A stretch of DNA of 64,000 bases, taken from positions 35,756,001-35,820,000 of the forward strand of contig NC_073353.2 in the NCBI RefSeq assembly GCF_027580225.2. Reading direction: 5' to 3'. The stretch comes from Misgurnus anguillicaudatus. Its lineage: Eukaryota; Chordata; Actinopteri; Cypriniformes; Cobitidae. Position numbers and translations under genes: made by a program. The stretch's first letter is position 1, and every line of letters starts with the position of its first letter. The notes beneath the pieces are model-generated. The model was not told where the DNA came from. It searched no databases and was given only the letters and a program-made list of their open reading frames with translations. Below are positions 23,701 to 32,669 of this stretch, in pieces.

Positions 23701-26700
23701 AGAGCCATTTTCTAAAATGCCACGGGTCCACAGGTGGACCCAATTTGTTTTTACATATGTATAGCACTAATACCTTGTTCTAAACCTAGACAAATTTGTT
23801 TTACATATTTATAACACTAAACCCCTACTCTAAACCTAAAAAATCCTGACAAACTACATATCACGAGAAAGCTCTTAAGAGTGTAGTTTTTATATTTCAA
23901 GGTGATCTGATGATAGAAATAATGTAGTGACAGTTTTTTTGTAACATGTCCTCCCCCTATAGGAATGCATATTAATTATTATTTAATTATAACACTATAT
24001 CCTATTATAAATATACAAAAATGTTGACAAATTTTTGTATCACTGGAAAGCTCTTAGAATGTAGTTTTCATAATTTAAAACCTTTAGTAGTTTATTAATT
24101 TGTGACAAGAGTATGCAGCAAACTATTGACCCCTAGTGCCCGTTGTTGGTAAAACCACTAAAAGTGTGACACAAACCTAATTTTTTTGTGATTTTAACTT
24201 GAAATTTGGATCACAACTTCTTGAGACTTGTGGCTTCATGTTTACATTATTACTTTTGGGAAACATTTACATTTTTAGAATTGTATTTTTAAAATATATG
24301 TTATTGCATTATTTTTGTTGTAATTTCACTTGTTTTTTACACACAGTAAAAGTCTTTATGCTGATATCACGAGAAATCTCATGACATTTTAATCTCACGA
24401 GATCTCGCCACACCCCTAGTTAAAACAGACATGTAATAAAGCAATAAGAACTTTTGTACAGGTGCAGGGTTTATATAAGCATTCAGAAAGTCTTACCACA
24501 CAAACGGCAGCTTGCATAATGGCATCCAGGCTTCCCTCTGGAGGGTCCAGGTTTCCGGATATGTCCTGCCTGGCCACCATTTCTTTAAATTTTTCCCCAT
24601 CAGAGGTCAAAGGAAGGACATGCTGAAAGCCAAATGCTGGCTGACAACGTACATTTTTGTCTGGACAAGGGCTTTGGAGCTTTGCTTCATTGGTGTCCGT
24701 AAATGGAAGAAGTGTCTTGTCGACAAATGAACCAAAACCTGTAGACCCAGAAATACACAATAAAGTAAAAGGTCTTTATTTTTTATTTTATTTTGATATA
24801 AATGTACAACTACATTGTCACTGGGGTGGTACCCTATATGGTTTAGTTTTGTACTATACAGGTATACAAACATAATACATGTTTGAGTTAATTTCTGTAC
24901 CTACTGTATATTGTGTACATTTTAAAGGTACAGTTAAACATTTATTTAATGTTAAACATTTACTGTAACTGGTACACAATATGTTCGTGGGGTATTATAA
25001 TGTCCACAAAATGTAGAAAAACATTTCAATGTGTTGTATACCCATAAAAAAGAAACAAAACAGAAACATTTGACAGGGACAGAAAAGGTACAGTTTTGTA
25101 CTTTTTCTGACAGTGTATTTGAACAAAATTTGAAAAATATTTAGACAATATTTTACTCAATTCGTAGTTTTATTTAAACAGTATAAATAATTTTTGCTTT
25201 GGTACTTTGAACTGGTTTGAATTTGTGACTATTTAAAACAATATATATTGTTGTAAATCCTTGTTATTTTATATTATGCTCATTGAGACTTAAAAGGGGC
25301 AGGCCACACATTTTTAAACATTCTCACCTATTCTGGCATTGCCAGTGATTTTTTTAAGCTCTTCGAGTAAAAATAATCCCAATTTTTTAACATTCTCCAG
25401 ATCATCTTTCATAGAGTAGGAGAGATCCATCAGGTAGTAAAGATCCACTGGATAGCCTTCTGCTTGTTTAAATTCCAGCTGAAATGTATGGGGTTTCCCT
25501 GAGAACGCAACACATCCAACATTCTTTAAAAACAAACAAGCATATATCCAGTGCACAGTTTAGTTTTGTTTCACAAGTTTTGTTTCTAAGTATGAAACAT
25601 ACCAGGTCTAAGATTCAGCTCTATATTTTGTGGTCGGATTTGCACTGGCTTATTACCAGCAACCAGGGGCTTGTTTTCAATTTTCTTTAAGACATTCACA
25701 GGGTCTATTCTACCCTTGCATCCTTTTCCTTCAAGCTCACTAACAGTGTTGCACCGTACTGCTTCCTGCTCTCCAGTCTTGGTGAAATTCTGTGGTTTAA
25801 ACAGGATGGAGTGAAATGTTAAGAGGAAACAAACGTTAGGGTTCGAACAAGTCAAAACTTTAAATAATCCCCTGAATTAAAATAAAATGTCTCACCGAAC
25901 ACTTCAAATAACATCTGCACTGTAGTATCTACTGCTTTTTAAAGCACAACTTACCAAGTCTGTACACCAGGCACAGCCAGGTCCAGATTTGATGCAGTCA
26001 TCACATGTGTTTACTGAACCTTTTAAGCACTGCTCCTCAGAGTATGCTAAAAGAAACAGTTTCAACATTTAGGTTCATTTATTTTGTTTGCATGATTCAA
26101 CATCCAATAACATTTCACATTCTGATCAAATTTTATACACTGTCAAAATAAAAATGGTCTCTACAGTAGATGTTACTGGGGGCGGTCCCCACATCACAAA
26201 GACCTGATACCAGCACACTCTAAAAATGTTGGGTTTTAACTATAGACTGTTAAAAGACACCGCGCATCACCCACGGATCTCCGAAAATGGGTTTAGAGAC
26301 AGGACGTGGGTGAAACCGAGGTGGCTGGGTGCTAAAACCATGCCCACCCAGCTCGACTCCAGTGACAACAATGCCTGTTCAACACCACCAACTGCAGTTC
26401 AAATCACCTCCGCACTGGCCCCATCAGAGAGACTGGAAGGTTGCCCCTTGGTTTTAACCCATATAGTTGAGTGAAATATGGACAAACCCAACAGTTTAGT
26501 TTATTTCAACCCAAATTCAATGCATAGCAACAAGCCAGCATAGGGTTATTTATTACCCAACAGTCAGCTTTGTCCATAATACAGCCAACTATGGGCTGAA
26601 ACAACCCAAATTTTTTAGAACATACACCTTATAGGTACATATGTCTACCAAAATGGTGCAAATTAGTAACTCAAATGTTCTAAATGTATACATATTTGTA

Positions 26701-29331
26701 CCAAAATGGCACATATAGGACCTTTTCAAAAGCTAGGGACCATTTAATTTTTTTTCTGCAGGCAGTGTGCATCCATTTGCTATAAGCTCAATAACAGAGA
26801 AAAATCCTATCAGTGTTGCAGATGAAGTGACAAATAATAATTATATAAATATAACTGTGGGTTTACACCAAACGTGAAGCATGCAATCATATCGCGTTGC
26901 TCGCTCTAGATTACTCTAAAAGGGATTTAACTTTGTATCATGTGAATTTTTCGCTCGAGTTGAATATTTTTAACTTGGGTGGTACTCGCGCAAATCGTTG
27001 AACTCGCATCTGGTGTAAACCCACAGTTAGGGCCGGGCATAGATTAATCTAGATTAATCTCATACAAAATAAAAGTATTTTTTGCATAACATATGAGTTT
27101 GTGCTGTGTGTAATTATTATGTATATATAAATACACACAAATTCATGTATGTATTTAAAAACATTTACATTTGTGTGTGTGTGTGTGTGTGTACTGTATG
27201 TGTGTATTTATTTAAAAAAACATTCTTAAATGTATATAAATATATGTGTGTGTGTGTGGTTAAATATACATAATATTTACACACAGCACAAACTCGTATA
27301 TTATGCAAAAAAATACTTTTATTTTGTATCAGATTAATCTAGATTAATCTATGCCCAGCCCTAATAAATATATTAAGGATTATTTTAATAAAAAGGATAC
27401 AGAACAAATTTAGTTTTAAGCAAATTAAAATTACATTTTACCCAAAATCTGTGCACTAAAATTTGGCTTTTACATTACATCTATGAATTTGACAGACACT
27501 TTATCTGAAGCGACTTAAAACGCACTCAAGCCATACATTGTATCAGCATGTGTTTTGGTGGGGGACCGAACACAGTATCTTTGTTTGCTGTTATAACACT
27601 GGCTGTTGAATTCTTTATTCTGACTAGTTGAAAAATGTTCCACAGGTATGCATTATATTTCGATAAATTCACACCTAACCTGTCAAATGACTTAAAATAA
27701 CCACCAGAGCAATGTCTGTGGTTACCGTGGTATAAGTGAAATATTTGACTCAGGTCCTATGAATGACTTGAAAATGATGCATACTAGGGCTGGGTATATT
27801 GATTCAGATGTTCCAGATCGATTCGATTTCGATTCACAAGCTATCAAATTGATTCGATTTCGATTTACAAGCTATCGATTCGATTTAGATTCGCGAGCTA
27901 TTAAATCGGTTTAATTTCGACTCTTGGTTCGATTCCGATTCTCGGATTGATTTTTATACTCGACTCTCGATTCATCTCAATGAATATAGATTTAATACAA
28001 ATCCTATATTTATAAAATAGAACAGTGAACATAAGTTTACAAGGGTAATTAATAAAAAGAAATCAAGAGCCACAAACCTGTATATTAAACTCTTTTATTT
28101 GAGGTACATTAAAGCAGAACCCATCTCTAATTTTCAAATGCATAAAATTATGTTAAATACAATAAAATATTGATGCAAGATGAAAAATGTATGGTGAAAT
28201 AGTCAGAACACTCTAGTGGAGAAGACTAGTAATTGAATTAACGTTAATCTTACGTTCAATGTTTGCGTAAATAAATATGAAAAAAAAACGATTTGTGGCC
28301 TTGTGGCTCGATCACGTAAAAAACAGATTAATCGAAAAATAGATTTTTTTGCCCAGCCCTAATGCACATCTGTGTTGTAATGGCGCTTTGTGTCGTGCCG
28401 CATAAACACCTTGGATGAATGTGCATTATTTTCGATAATTCAACGGCCCGTCATCAATTATTCCTTACTTAATGCAATGCTTTATCAACTGACCCTTACG
28501 AAAACAAACCATGGTTTTACTACATTCAAAACCAAAAAAACATGGTTTCTGTTGTAAAACCATGGTAACCACAAAATAACCATGCTTTTGACAACGATAG
28601 TTAAACCATGGTTAGTATAGTGAAACCATGGTTTTGCTGATATAAATCAATAGGCTACACCACAAAAAACATTGTTATTACACTTTTACAAAAAAAAAAC
28701 ATGGTAAATTTTCGTAAGGGAAGCAACAGGATTGAATTGTACGCTTTTTAGAGGAAAACCCTGTTAGCTTAGCAGCATGCTAATAGTAAGCAATGAAATA
28801 TATTTTGCGTGATTGCTATTTGTATAATGTGTGTAGTTGGTGCGTATGTAAGCTGCATATGTGACCCTTAAACACAAAATCAGTCAGAAGTAGCATATTA
28901 TATTACGTATATTTGCAGCAATAGCAATACATTGTATGTGTCAATAACAATACATTATGTGTCAAAATGATACACTTTTATGCCAGAAATCATGTAGATA
29001 TTTAGTAAATATAAAAAATATATTATTATATTATTATAATGTAATATATGTGTTGCTAAGGACTTCATTTGGACAACTTTAAAGTCGATTTCGATTAAAC
29101 TCATTTCAATTTTTTTGCACTCTCAGATTCTAGATTTTCAAATAGTTGTATCTTGGCCAAATATTGTTCTAACAAACCATACATAATTTTTTATACTCAT
29201 ATCATGAACTGTATAAATATCAATTTCAAAAATTGACCTTATTACTGGCTTGTGGTCTAACCTGGATCGGTCTCATTTAGGATGCTGCCTAAGTAGACAG
29301 CACCTTGTGTAGCCAGTAGCCAGCTCATCAT
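11678..29331 (-). CDS. itgb2: Integrin beta-2 (CD18), complete, 15 coding exons
   Basis: This is the common beta chain of leukocyte integrins, which pairs with alpha-L/M/X-type chains for adhesion and phagocytosis at the plasma membrane. Exon phases agree at every junction and give 2316 nt or 771 residues, close to the 769 of human CD18. Regions: signal peptide about 1-20; PSI domain about 24-60; beta-I domain with MIDAS D141-x-S143-x-S145 and ADMIDAS D148, D149; the NLDPPEG loop; hybrid region; cysteine-rich EGF repeats about 450-620; beta-tail about 630-694; membrane helix about 702-724; tail ending NPLF (752-755), TTT (759-761) and NPVF (764-767). [10 protein letters not shown] before the helix and NPLF rather than NPLY are beta-2 hallmarks, separating it from beta-1, beta-3 and beta-7. 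Introns total over 15 kb and are repeat-rich. Confidence 0.95.
11850..13003. mobile_element. TTAA-flanked element with CCCT ends, in the last itgb2 intron
   Basis: TTAA stands at both borders (11850-11853, 13000-13003). The ends read CCCTCATAAG and, in complement, CCCTAAAAAG. TTAA targets and CCCT termini are typical of piggyBac-type elements. Repeats of GGGGTAAAAATGACCCC-like words flank the interior, which has GT-rich stretches near 12440-12550. No intact transposase is seen. Confidence 0.6.
13053..13216 (-). CDS. itgb2: itgb2 coding exon 14 (membrane helix)
   Basis: The acceptor is TTGTAATAG and the donor GCT|GTGAGT; 164 nt. It encodes [14 protein letters not shown], the hydrophobic helix [11 protein letters not shown], and the membrane-proximal [18 protein letters not shown]. 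The aspartate there is the one that pairs with the alpha chain in resting integrins. Confidence 0.95.
13303..13505 (-). CDS. itgb2: itgb2 coding exon 13 (beta-tail)
   Basis: It encodes [20 protein letters not shown] through INVLEKR, the beta-tail domain, and its donor is GAG|GTACAG. The phase of the upstream donor (13641) requires the acceptor at TTTTTCAGGGAG|TTGTG rather than at the first CAG. Using the first CAG would shift the frame and hit a stop within five codons. Confidence 0.85.
13641..13857 (-). CDS. itgb2: itgb2 coding exon 12 (EGF repeats)
   Basis: The acceptor is CTATTGTCAG and the donor GG|GTAAGA; 217 nt. It is cysteine-rich, with [16 protein letters not shown], then [10 protein letters not shown] and CPTCQRPC. 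These are integrin EGF modules of the stalk, held by disulphides. Confidence 0.93.
13982..15073 (-). mobile_element. DNA element carrying a zinc-finger-like fragment, in itgb2 intron
   Basis: The ends read CAGGGTTTCTGCAGG and, in complement, CAGGGTTTCCGCGG. AATAAG flanks both sides. On the minus strand near 14560-14700 a frame contains [12 protein letters not shown] and [10 protein letters not shown], resembling the BED-type zinc finger found in hAT transposases. No full transposase follows. The family call is tentative because only 6 bp of target duplication are visible. Confidence 0.6.
15134..15369 (-). CDS. itgb2: itgb2 coding exon 11 (EGF repeats)
   Basis: The acceptor is CATGTCCACAG and the donor GCAG|GTAATG; 236 nt. 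Motifs include [31 protein letters not shown] and [10 protein letters not shown], matching the integrin EGF array of CD18 cysteine for cysteine where I can compare. Confidence 0.94.
15454..15641 (-). CDS. itgb2: itgb2 coding exon 10 (hybrid to EGF1)
   Basis: The acceptor is CTGTACAG and the donor TGCAA|GTACGA; 188 nt in phase 0/2. It encodes [26 protein letters not shown] and QCKCECKD, ending VVCGSCK. This is the end of the hybrid/PSI-linked region and the start of the EGF stalk. Confidence 0.93.
16040..16104 (-). pseudogene. Copied fragment of itgb2 coding exon 7 plus its 3' splice region
   Basis: About 65 bp match 22215-22279 with roughly six differences. The copy holds the intron end with its CAG acceptor, and then about eight codons reading DYQSVGQIA where the true exon reads DYPSVGQIA. 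Homology stops inside the exon, with no donor. It lies in the intron between coding exons 9 and 10, so it could only act as a decoy acceptor. Confidence 0.75.
16205..18780. mobile_element. 2.6-kb inverted-repeat element in itgb2 intron
   Basis: The ends read GTAGGGGAGAGCAGGGCACA and, in complement, GTAGGGGTGTGCGGGGCACA, with four differences in 20 bases. The interior has recurrent GTTTAGTTGTAACA words and no long transposase frame. A 278-bp TTAA element is nested at 17308-17585. This is the largest insertion in the itgb2 introns. Confidence 0.65.
17308..17585. mobile_element. TTAA-flanked MITE, 278 bp
   Basis: TTAA borders stand at 17304-17307 and 17586-17589. The inverted ends AGCAACACTATGTAG and CTACATAATGTTGCT match at 14 of 15 positions. 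It is inserted within the larger 16205-18780 element. The termini resemble those of the element at 35114-35391, which is also 278 bp. Confidence 0.75.
18912..19046 (-). CDS. itgb2: itgb2 coding exon 9 (hybrid domain)
   Basis: The acceptor is GTAAACAG, behind a run of G on this strand, and the donor AAG|GTGAGT; 135 nt or 45 codons, phase 0/0. It encodes [23 protein letters not shown] and [11 protein letters not shown] of the hybrid domain. Confidence 0.92.
19138..19227 (-). CDS. itgb2: itgb2 coding exon 8 (end of beta-I domain)
   Basis: There are 90 nt and 30 codons, phase 0/0, between CTGTAAAAG and GTAAGT. It encodes [20 protein letters not shown] then [10 protein letters not shown], the highly conserved last helix of the beta-I domain that moves on activation. 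Confidence 0.96.
19304..20252. mobile_element. hAT-type element with perfect 8-bp target duplication
   Basis: CTATTAAA flanks both sides (19296-19303, 20253-20260). The ends are CAGGGCTTAAAAACG and, in complement, CAGGGCTCTGAACCGG. Subterminal words such as GGTTAATAACG recur at both ends. No transposase frame is seen. It landed exactly at the TTAA border of the neighbouring 20260-21845 element. Confidence 0.82.
20260..21845. mobile_element. TTAA-flanked element, 1.6 kb, with nested insertion
   Basis: The ends ATGGCACCTATTATGG and, in complement, AGGGCACCTATTATGC lie next to TTAA on both sides. A second element with perfect 30-bp ends is nested at 20503-21370. Confidence 0.65.
20503..21370. 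mobile_element. Nested element with perfect 30-bp terminal repeats
   Basis: The left end (20503-20532, ATGAAGAGTTTGGTTCCAAA...) is the exact reverse complement of the right end (21341-21370). TA flanks both borders. Identical arms imply relatively recent insertion. The centre contains a GC-rich GGCGGCGCGCTGAG patch. A left-end fragment recurs at 51773-51862. Confidence 0.8.
22152..22247 (-). CDS. itgb2: itgb2 coding exon 7 (beta-I domain)
   Basis: There are 96 nt and 32 codons, phase 0/0, between AAAACAG-type and ACA|GTAAGT sites. It encodes [18 protein letters not shown] then [14 protein letters not shown]. This is the exon whose 3' splice region and first codons were copied to 16040-16104. 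Confidence 0.96.
22357..22512 (-). CDS. itgb2: itgb2 coding exon 6 (beta-I domain)
   Basis: There are 156 nt, phase 0/0, with donor TGG|GTATGA. It encodes [18 protein letters not shown] then [17 protein letters not shown]. The ATDDGFH-AGDGKL block is among the most conserved of integrin beta chains. Confidence 0.96.
22762..22999. mobile_element. TTAA-flanked MITE, about 240 bp
   Basis: The ends AGGCGGAGTGCCCAATGTTT and, in complement, AAGGCGGAGTGCACAATGTT are inverted, with TTAA at both borders. There is no coding frame. It lies in the intron between coding exons 5 and 6. Confidence 0.75.
23091..24419. mobile_element. 1.3-kb inverted-repeat element in itgb2 intron
   Basis: The ends CTAGGGGTGTGCCGAGA and, in complement, CTAGGGGTGTGGCGAGA differ at one base of 17. 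The interior is AT-rich and without transposase. It contains direct repeats of a motif like GAAAGCTCTTA and AGAGTGTAG. Confidence 0.65.
24497..24738 (-). CDS. itgb2: itgb2 coding exon 5 (beta-I domain)
   Basis: There are 242 nt, phase 1/0. The acceptor is GGTCTACAG and the donor GTG|GTAAGA. It encodes [29 protein letters not shown] and [20 protein letters not shown]. The NLDPPEG loop supplies ligand-associated metal-site residues, including the conserved glutamate. Confidence 0.96.
25328..25498 (-). CDS. itgb2: itgb2 coding exon 4 (MIDAS)
   Basis: There are 171 nt, phase 1/1, with acceptor GTTCTCAG. It encodes [19 protein letters not shown] then [25 protein letters not shown] is the metal-ion-dependent adhesion site and the following DD the adjacent site. 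All coordinating residues are present. Confidence 0.97.
25603..25789 (-). CDS. itgb2: itgb2 coding exon 3
   Basis: There are 187 nt, phase 0/1. The acceptor is TTTAAACCACAG and the donor CCTG|GTATGT. It encodes [20 protein letters not shown] and ends IELNLRP, covering the end of the PSI domain and entry to the hybrid domain. Confidence 0.95.
25955..26046 (-). CDS. itgb2: itgb2 coding exon 2 (PSI domain)
   Basis: There are 92 nt, phase 1/0, between TTCTTTTAG and TTG|GTAAGT. It encodes [18 protein letters not shown] then [12 protein letters not shown], the plexin-semaphorin-integrin cysteine pattern at the mature N-terminus. Confidence 0.94.
26219..26626. repeat. Dispersed repeat with TGTTGGGTT / AACCCAA ends
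   Basis: The left end contains AATGTTGGGTTTTAAC and the right end GAAACAACCCAAATTTTTTA. Related GTTGGGT/AACCC words recur at 30413-30490 and 56690-56830. The frame running through it shows no known domain. Confidence 0.45.
27028..27363. mobile_element. Palindromic hAT-like MITE, family D, copy 1
   Basis: The ends TAGGGCCGGGCAT and ATGCCCAGCCCTA enclose tandem AGATTAATCT words on both sides and TG-rich microsatellite DNA in the middle. A related copy is at 31379-31693. Confidence 0.7.
27785..28361. mobile_element. hAT-like element with TAGGGCTGGG ends
   Basis: The left end TAGGGCTGGGTATATTGATT and the right end GCCCAGCCCTA are inverted. The left interior is an array of GATTCGATTTCGATT words. 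It is in the first coding intron of itgb2. Confidence 0.65.
28500..28705. repeat. Repeat rich in AAACCATGGTT
   Basis: At least four CCATGG palindromes occur within about 120 bp (near 28510, 28560, 28605 and 28626), in contexts like AAACCATGGTT. A short related piece is at about 41731-41770. This is a dispersed repeat, not a gene. Confidence 0.5.
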
Positions 29332-29348
29332 GGTCCTTCAGATAAGGA
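29262..29348 (-). CDS. itgb2: itgb2 coding exon 1 (signal peptide)
   Basis: The acceptor GATTATTTTAG is at 29349 and higher. A 17-nt leader precedes two adjacent ATGs (29331-29329 and 29328-29326). The residues [18 protein letters not shown] form a hydrophobic signal-like segment without a basic N-region. The donor CCAG|GTTAGA is weak, but its phase 1 joins exactly to the PSI exon. This is the least certain coding exon, since no homology supports signal peptides. Confidence 0.65.
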
Positions 29349-30643
29349 CTAAAATAATCTTCAAAACAAATCCAGTAGTAAATCATACCTACCATGTTTT
29401 CCTACCAACAACAAGAGAAGCCCCCTCAGGCAAATTGACAGCAACATTTCCTAAAGTAAAACAGAATTGTTCTGTTTTAGTTTCATTTTAGTTTCCCAAA
29501 CAACCACATTCAGCACCAACACTTAAATGCAAATAAGAAAATTTGTGTTTTTTTATACATTTTGAAACGTGCTACTGCTAGCTGTTTACGAATGATCTCT
29601 AGATATGATGTACTGTGCTATCTCTGTGCAGTTTTGCAACAGCCGTGGAAGGCGTTAAAAAAAAGTGTCAAGTTCATAAAACTGCAGATGAGATGTTTTA
29701 GCAGAAGTCAATGACACGTTTTAGAGAAGAGGAGTGGTTGCTATAATTGCTCCAGCTACATTTATTGCTTCATCTCTCTAAAAAAAAAACTAAGTTGCCC
29801 ACAAAGAGATATGTTAACACCTCTAGGTCTAAGGTGACATGAAGTGGTGAGCAAGGCGCCATTATTTTTGCTTACAGGAAGCTTCCAGTTTTATATTATT
29901 AGAATAGTTTACCCAAAGATTGTGACACTTCTTCTTTCCATTTATGTGGCAACATGTGAAAATGAAAATTTTGTCATATCTGTTACTCATTCTCATGTTG
30001 TTTCAAACCTTCAGTACTATAATCACTTGACTGGATTAATCAGATGTTTAGGTGGGCAGCACGCTCTCATGTATTTTTTATTTATGGAAAATGTGCTGTC
30101 GCTAACCTGAACCCTAATCATTAAGATGACAACAAGATTTGAAACAAGTACACGTTTAATGTGCGTGAAAGTGTAACAATCTAAATACGTATGTACATTT
30201 AAACGCATTAAGAGCTTTTATGATAAGACAACATAAACAATACTTAAAGTATAAGCTTAAAACCTTTGCACATATTCTTTTGCCCTTTTTAAAACTTGCT
30301 GTTTACTATTGTTGTATAGAAAAAGCAGCTTAGCTGTTCTGCCCAAGATCTTGAAAATTGAAAAGGGTTACATTTTTAAATAAACTATTCAATTAAAGTC
30401 ATTCACTCTAAAATATGTTGGGTCGTCCAATTTGGACAAACTTAACAATCTATGCTGGGTTATTTCAACCCTCAAGTCTTAAGCTATACCATGCTTTCAG
30501 ATTTAGCATACAAATAAAAATGAAACCTTCAATACGACTACACTTTTAAAATAACACTGTAAAGATGAATAGAGCAATAAAACTAAATCATTATGCTCAT
30601 TAAAAAGTAATAAAATACATTAAACAGTTTTGTTCTTACTTAC

Positions 30644-30710
30644 TGACAGTCGAAATGAAGCGCCCTATTAACACACAACCGTCATGGGTGGATATGAAAA
30701 AGAATCTGAT
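30644..30710 (-). promoter_or_regulatory. itgb2: Candidate itgb2 non-coding first exon, proximal
   Basis: The minus strand reads CGACTGTCA then GTAAGTAAG, a strong donor about 1.3 kb above the signal-peptide exon, whose own acceptor shows that an upstream exon exists. GGAA-type ETS/PU.1-like words lie just above. The upper limit is arbitrary. It competes with the candidate at 37347. Confidence 0.35.
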
Positions 30711-31378
30711 TTCCTGAAACACATCACAGTTACTTCAGCACAGAATATAAGTTAGCAAACTCTACATGGCAGGAAGAGAGAACGGGTGAAAAGGGAAATA
30801 AGGGGTGGGGGTTCAGAGAGAGTTTAGGCAATGAAAAAAAAAGTCATGGCCTAGTCCTGGAGTAAAACAGATGTTTAAGCTGTCTTAACTGAAAATAACT
30901 TGCAGGTGTAAAAATAAGCCAGTGCCATTGATTTGTCTCAGGATATACACCAGTAATGTCTTTTCTAAGGCATTTTTATTGAAGATGCTTAAACATCTTA
31001 ACTAACAAGCAATCATTTCTGACTAATTTGGTCTGCCAGTGAAAGTCTAATAGACATCTACCCATAGCCCAAGAATATACGATGCGTAACAAATAAAAGC
31101 AAACACCTTAAACACCTGTTGACTTTGCTTACATGTTGGAATATCATACATCTTCAAGTTATTTTGGCAAAAATGGCCTGTAACCCAATTTAATGTTATT
31201 TAGGGTGTGGGTTACTCAAAGCCGGACTGTATTGAGTCTATAGTTAGCCGTCATTTCAACGTCTCGGTTTTTGCATGCTGGGTAAGGCCTAGTTCTGTCT
31301 TTAGCTAAGCCATGTCTGTGAAACCATTAATACCAATGTATCAATTTAGACTTTTATACGCCAGCCTTTCGAACGATT

Positions 31379-31693
31379 TAACTAAGATTAAGATTTAGAA
31401 TCGCGATTAACCGCATACAAAATAAAAGTGATTTTTGGCATAAAATATGAGTGTGTGTAATTATTATGTACATATAAATACGCACACATTCATGTATGTA
31501 TTTTAAGAAACATTTACATGTGTATATATATTCATTTATATTTTTATATATTCTATATTATATATAAATTTAAAAAAAAAGGTATATATAAATTTAAAAA
31601 AATCTGACATGAATATATTATGTACATATATTATGCAAAAAAACTTTTTTATTTTGTATGCGATTAATCGCGATTAATCTTTTCCCAGCCCTA
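31379..31693. mobile_element. Palindromic hAT-like MITE, family D, copy 2
   Basis: Like 27028-27363 it has ATACAAAATAAAAG and TATTTTGTATGCGATTAA arms, with GCGATTAATC words and a CCCAGCCCTAA right end. The left terminus is degraded. Confidence 0.6.
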
Positions 31694-31802
31694 AACTAAA
31701 CAGTTTTTAAAAATTGTATTTCAAATAAAAGTCACTTGGGATAATATCTAGGATACATTCACTGCTCACTCACATTATAACAAAATTGGATTGTAATTTC
31801 TT

Positions 31803-32663
31803 TTTACGGCTGTATGATTGCTTTGTGTAAACCGACTAATATGTTTTAATAAATGCTCTCCCTCTGCATCAGCTCTCAATTTGTAAAAAATATACATACT
31901 GTACTGGTATAACAATGCTATTTATAATCATAGCTCAAGACTTCCTTCTTTATTCTAGAAGACTAAGCTGCAAAATTATTTCTTGCGTAACATACAGCAG
32001 ACAGATGAATGGATTATGGGTAATGTAGTATTAGGGTGGTCCTTATTTTTCAACTTTTAAAAGTTCATGCTCATACCCCACCAATATTTTTTAATAAATA
32101 AATAAAAAAATTGGCAATTTTTTCAATATTAATTAATATTTTGAGGTTGCTCAAGACCTTTAAAGTTTAACACATTTGCGTATTATGTGATACTTTGTGC
32201 TAGCTTGTATAATAAAGCAATAAACCCCAAGAAGCTGTGGGTTACCAGTGCATTTTATAACAGCTAAGGGGCGTTGTTAGGCACGACGCGAAGCGTAAAA
32301 TGCATGCGGTAAAATGCACTGGTAACCCCACTGCTTCGAGGGGTTTATTGCGTTTATAAAACGGTTACTTCATATGCATAACGTTAGCGGGATCTATAAA
32401 ATAAAACACAAATAAGTTGTAATTATATTAGTACAAATATTGCTCTTCCGCCAAATAAAGTAGTTCCTCAGAATCAAGTGTGACTGAAACAGAGCGCAGT
32501 TTCCAACCAACAGAGATGCAGCAAAGACACAATGAAAATATGATTTAGGACTGTGGTGTTTATTTTATAAATCACCATTCATCTAATTTATACATTAACA
32601 TTTTAATTTGCGCAACTGTTGTTGTGATGATCAAATATGGAAGCATGCTGAACTCTTTCCCCG
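31803..32663. repeat. Tandem duplication, unit 1 (861 bp)
   Basis: Two blocks, 31803-32011 and 32011-32663, recur in the same order in the next unit at 32670-32881 and 33378-34031 with only scattered differences. Unit 1 lacks the roughly 500-bp middle of unit 2. It contains a foldback core at about 32215-32347. Confidence 0.8.
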
Positions 32664-32669
32664 CAATCA

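Noticed and set aside
25840..25855. GGTTCGAAC resembling a tRNA B box
   Set aside because: No A box, cloverleaf or acceptor stem can be formed around it, and it lies beside an itgb2 exon.
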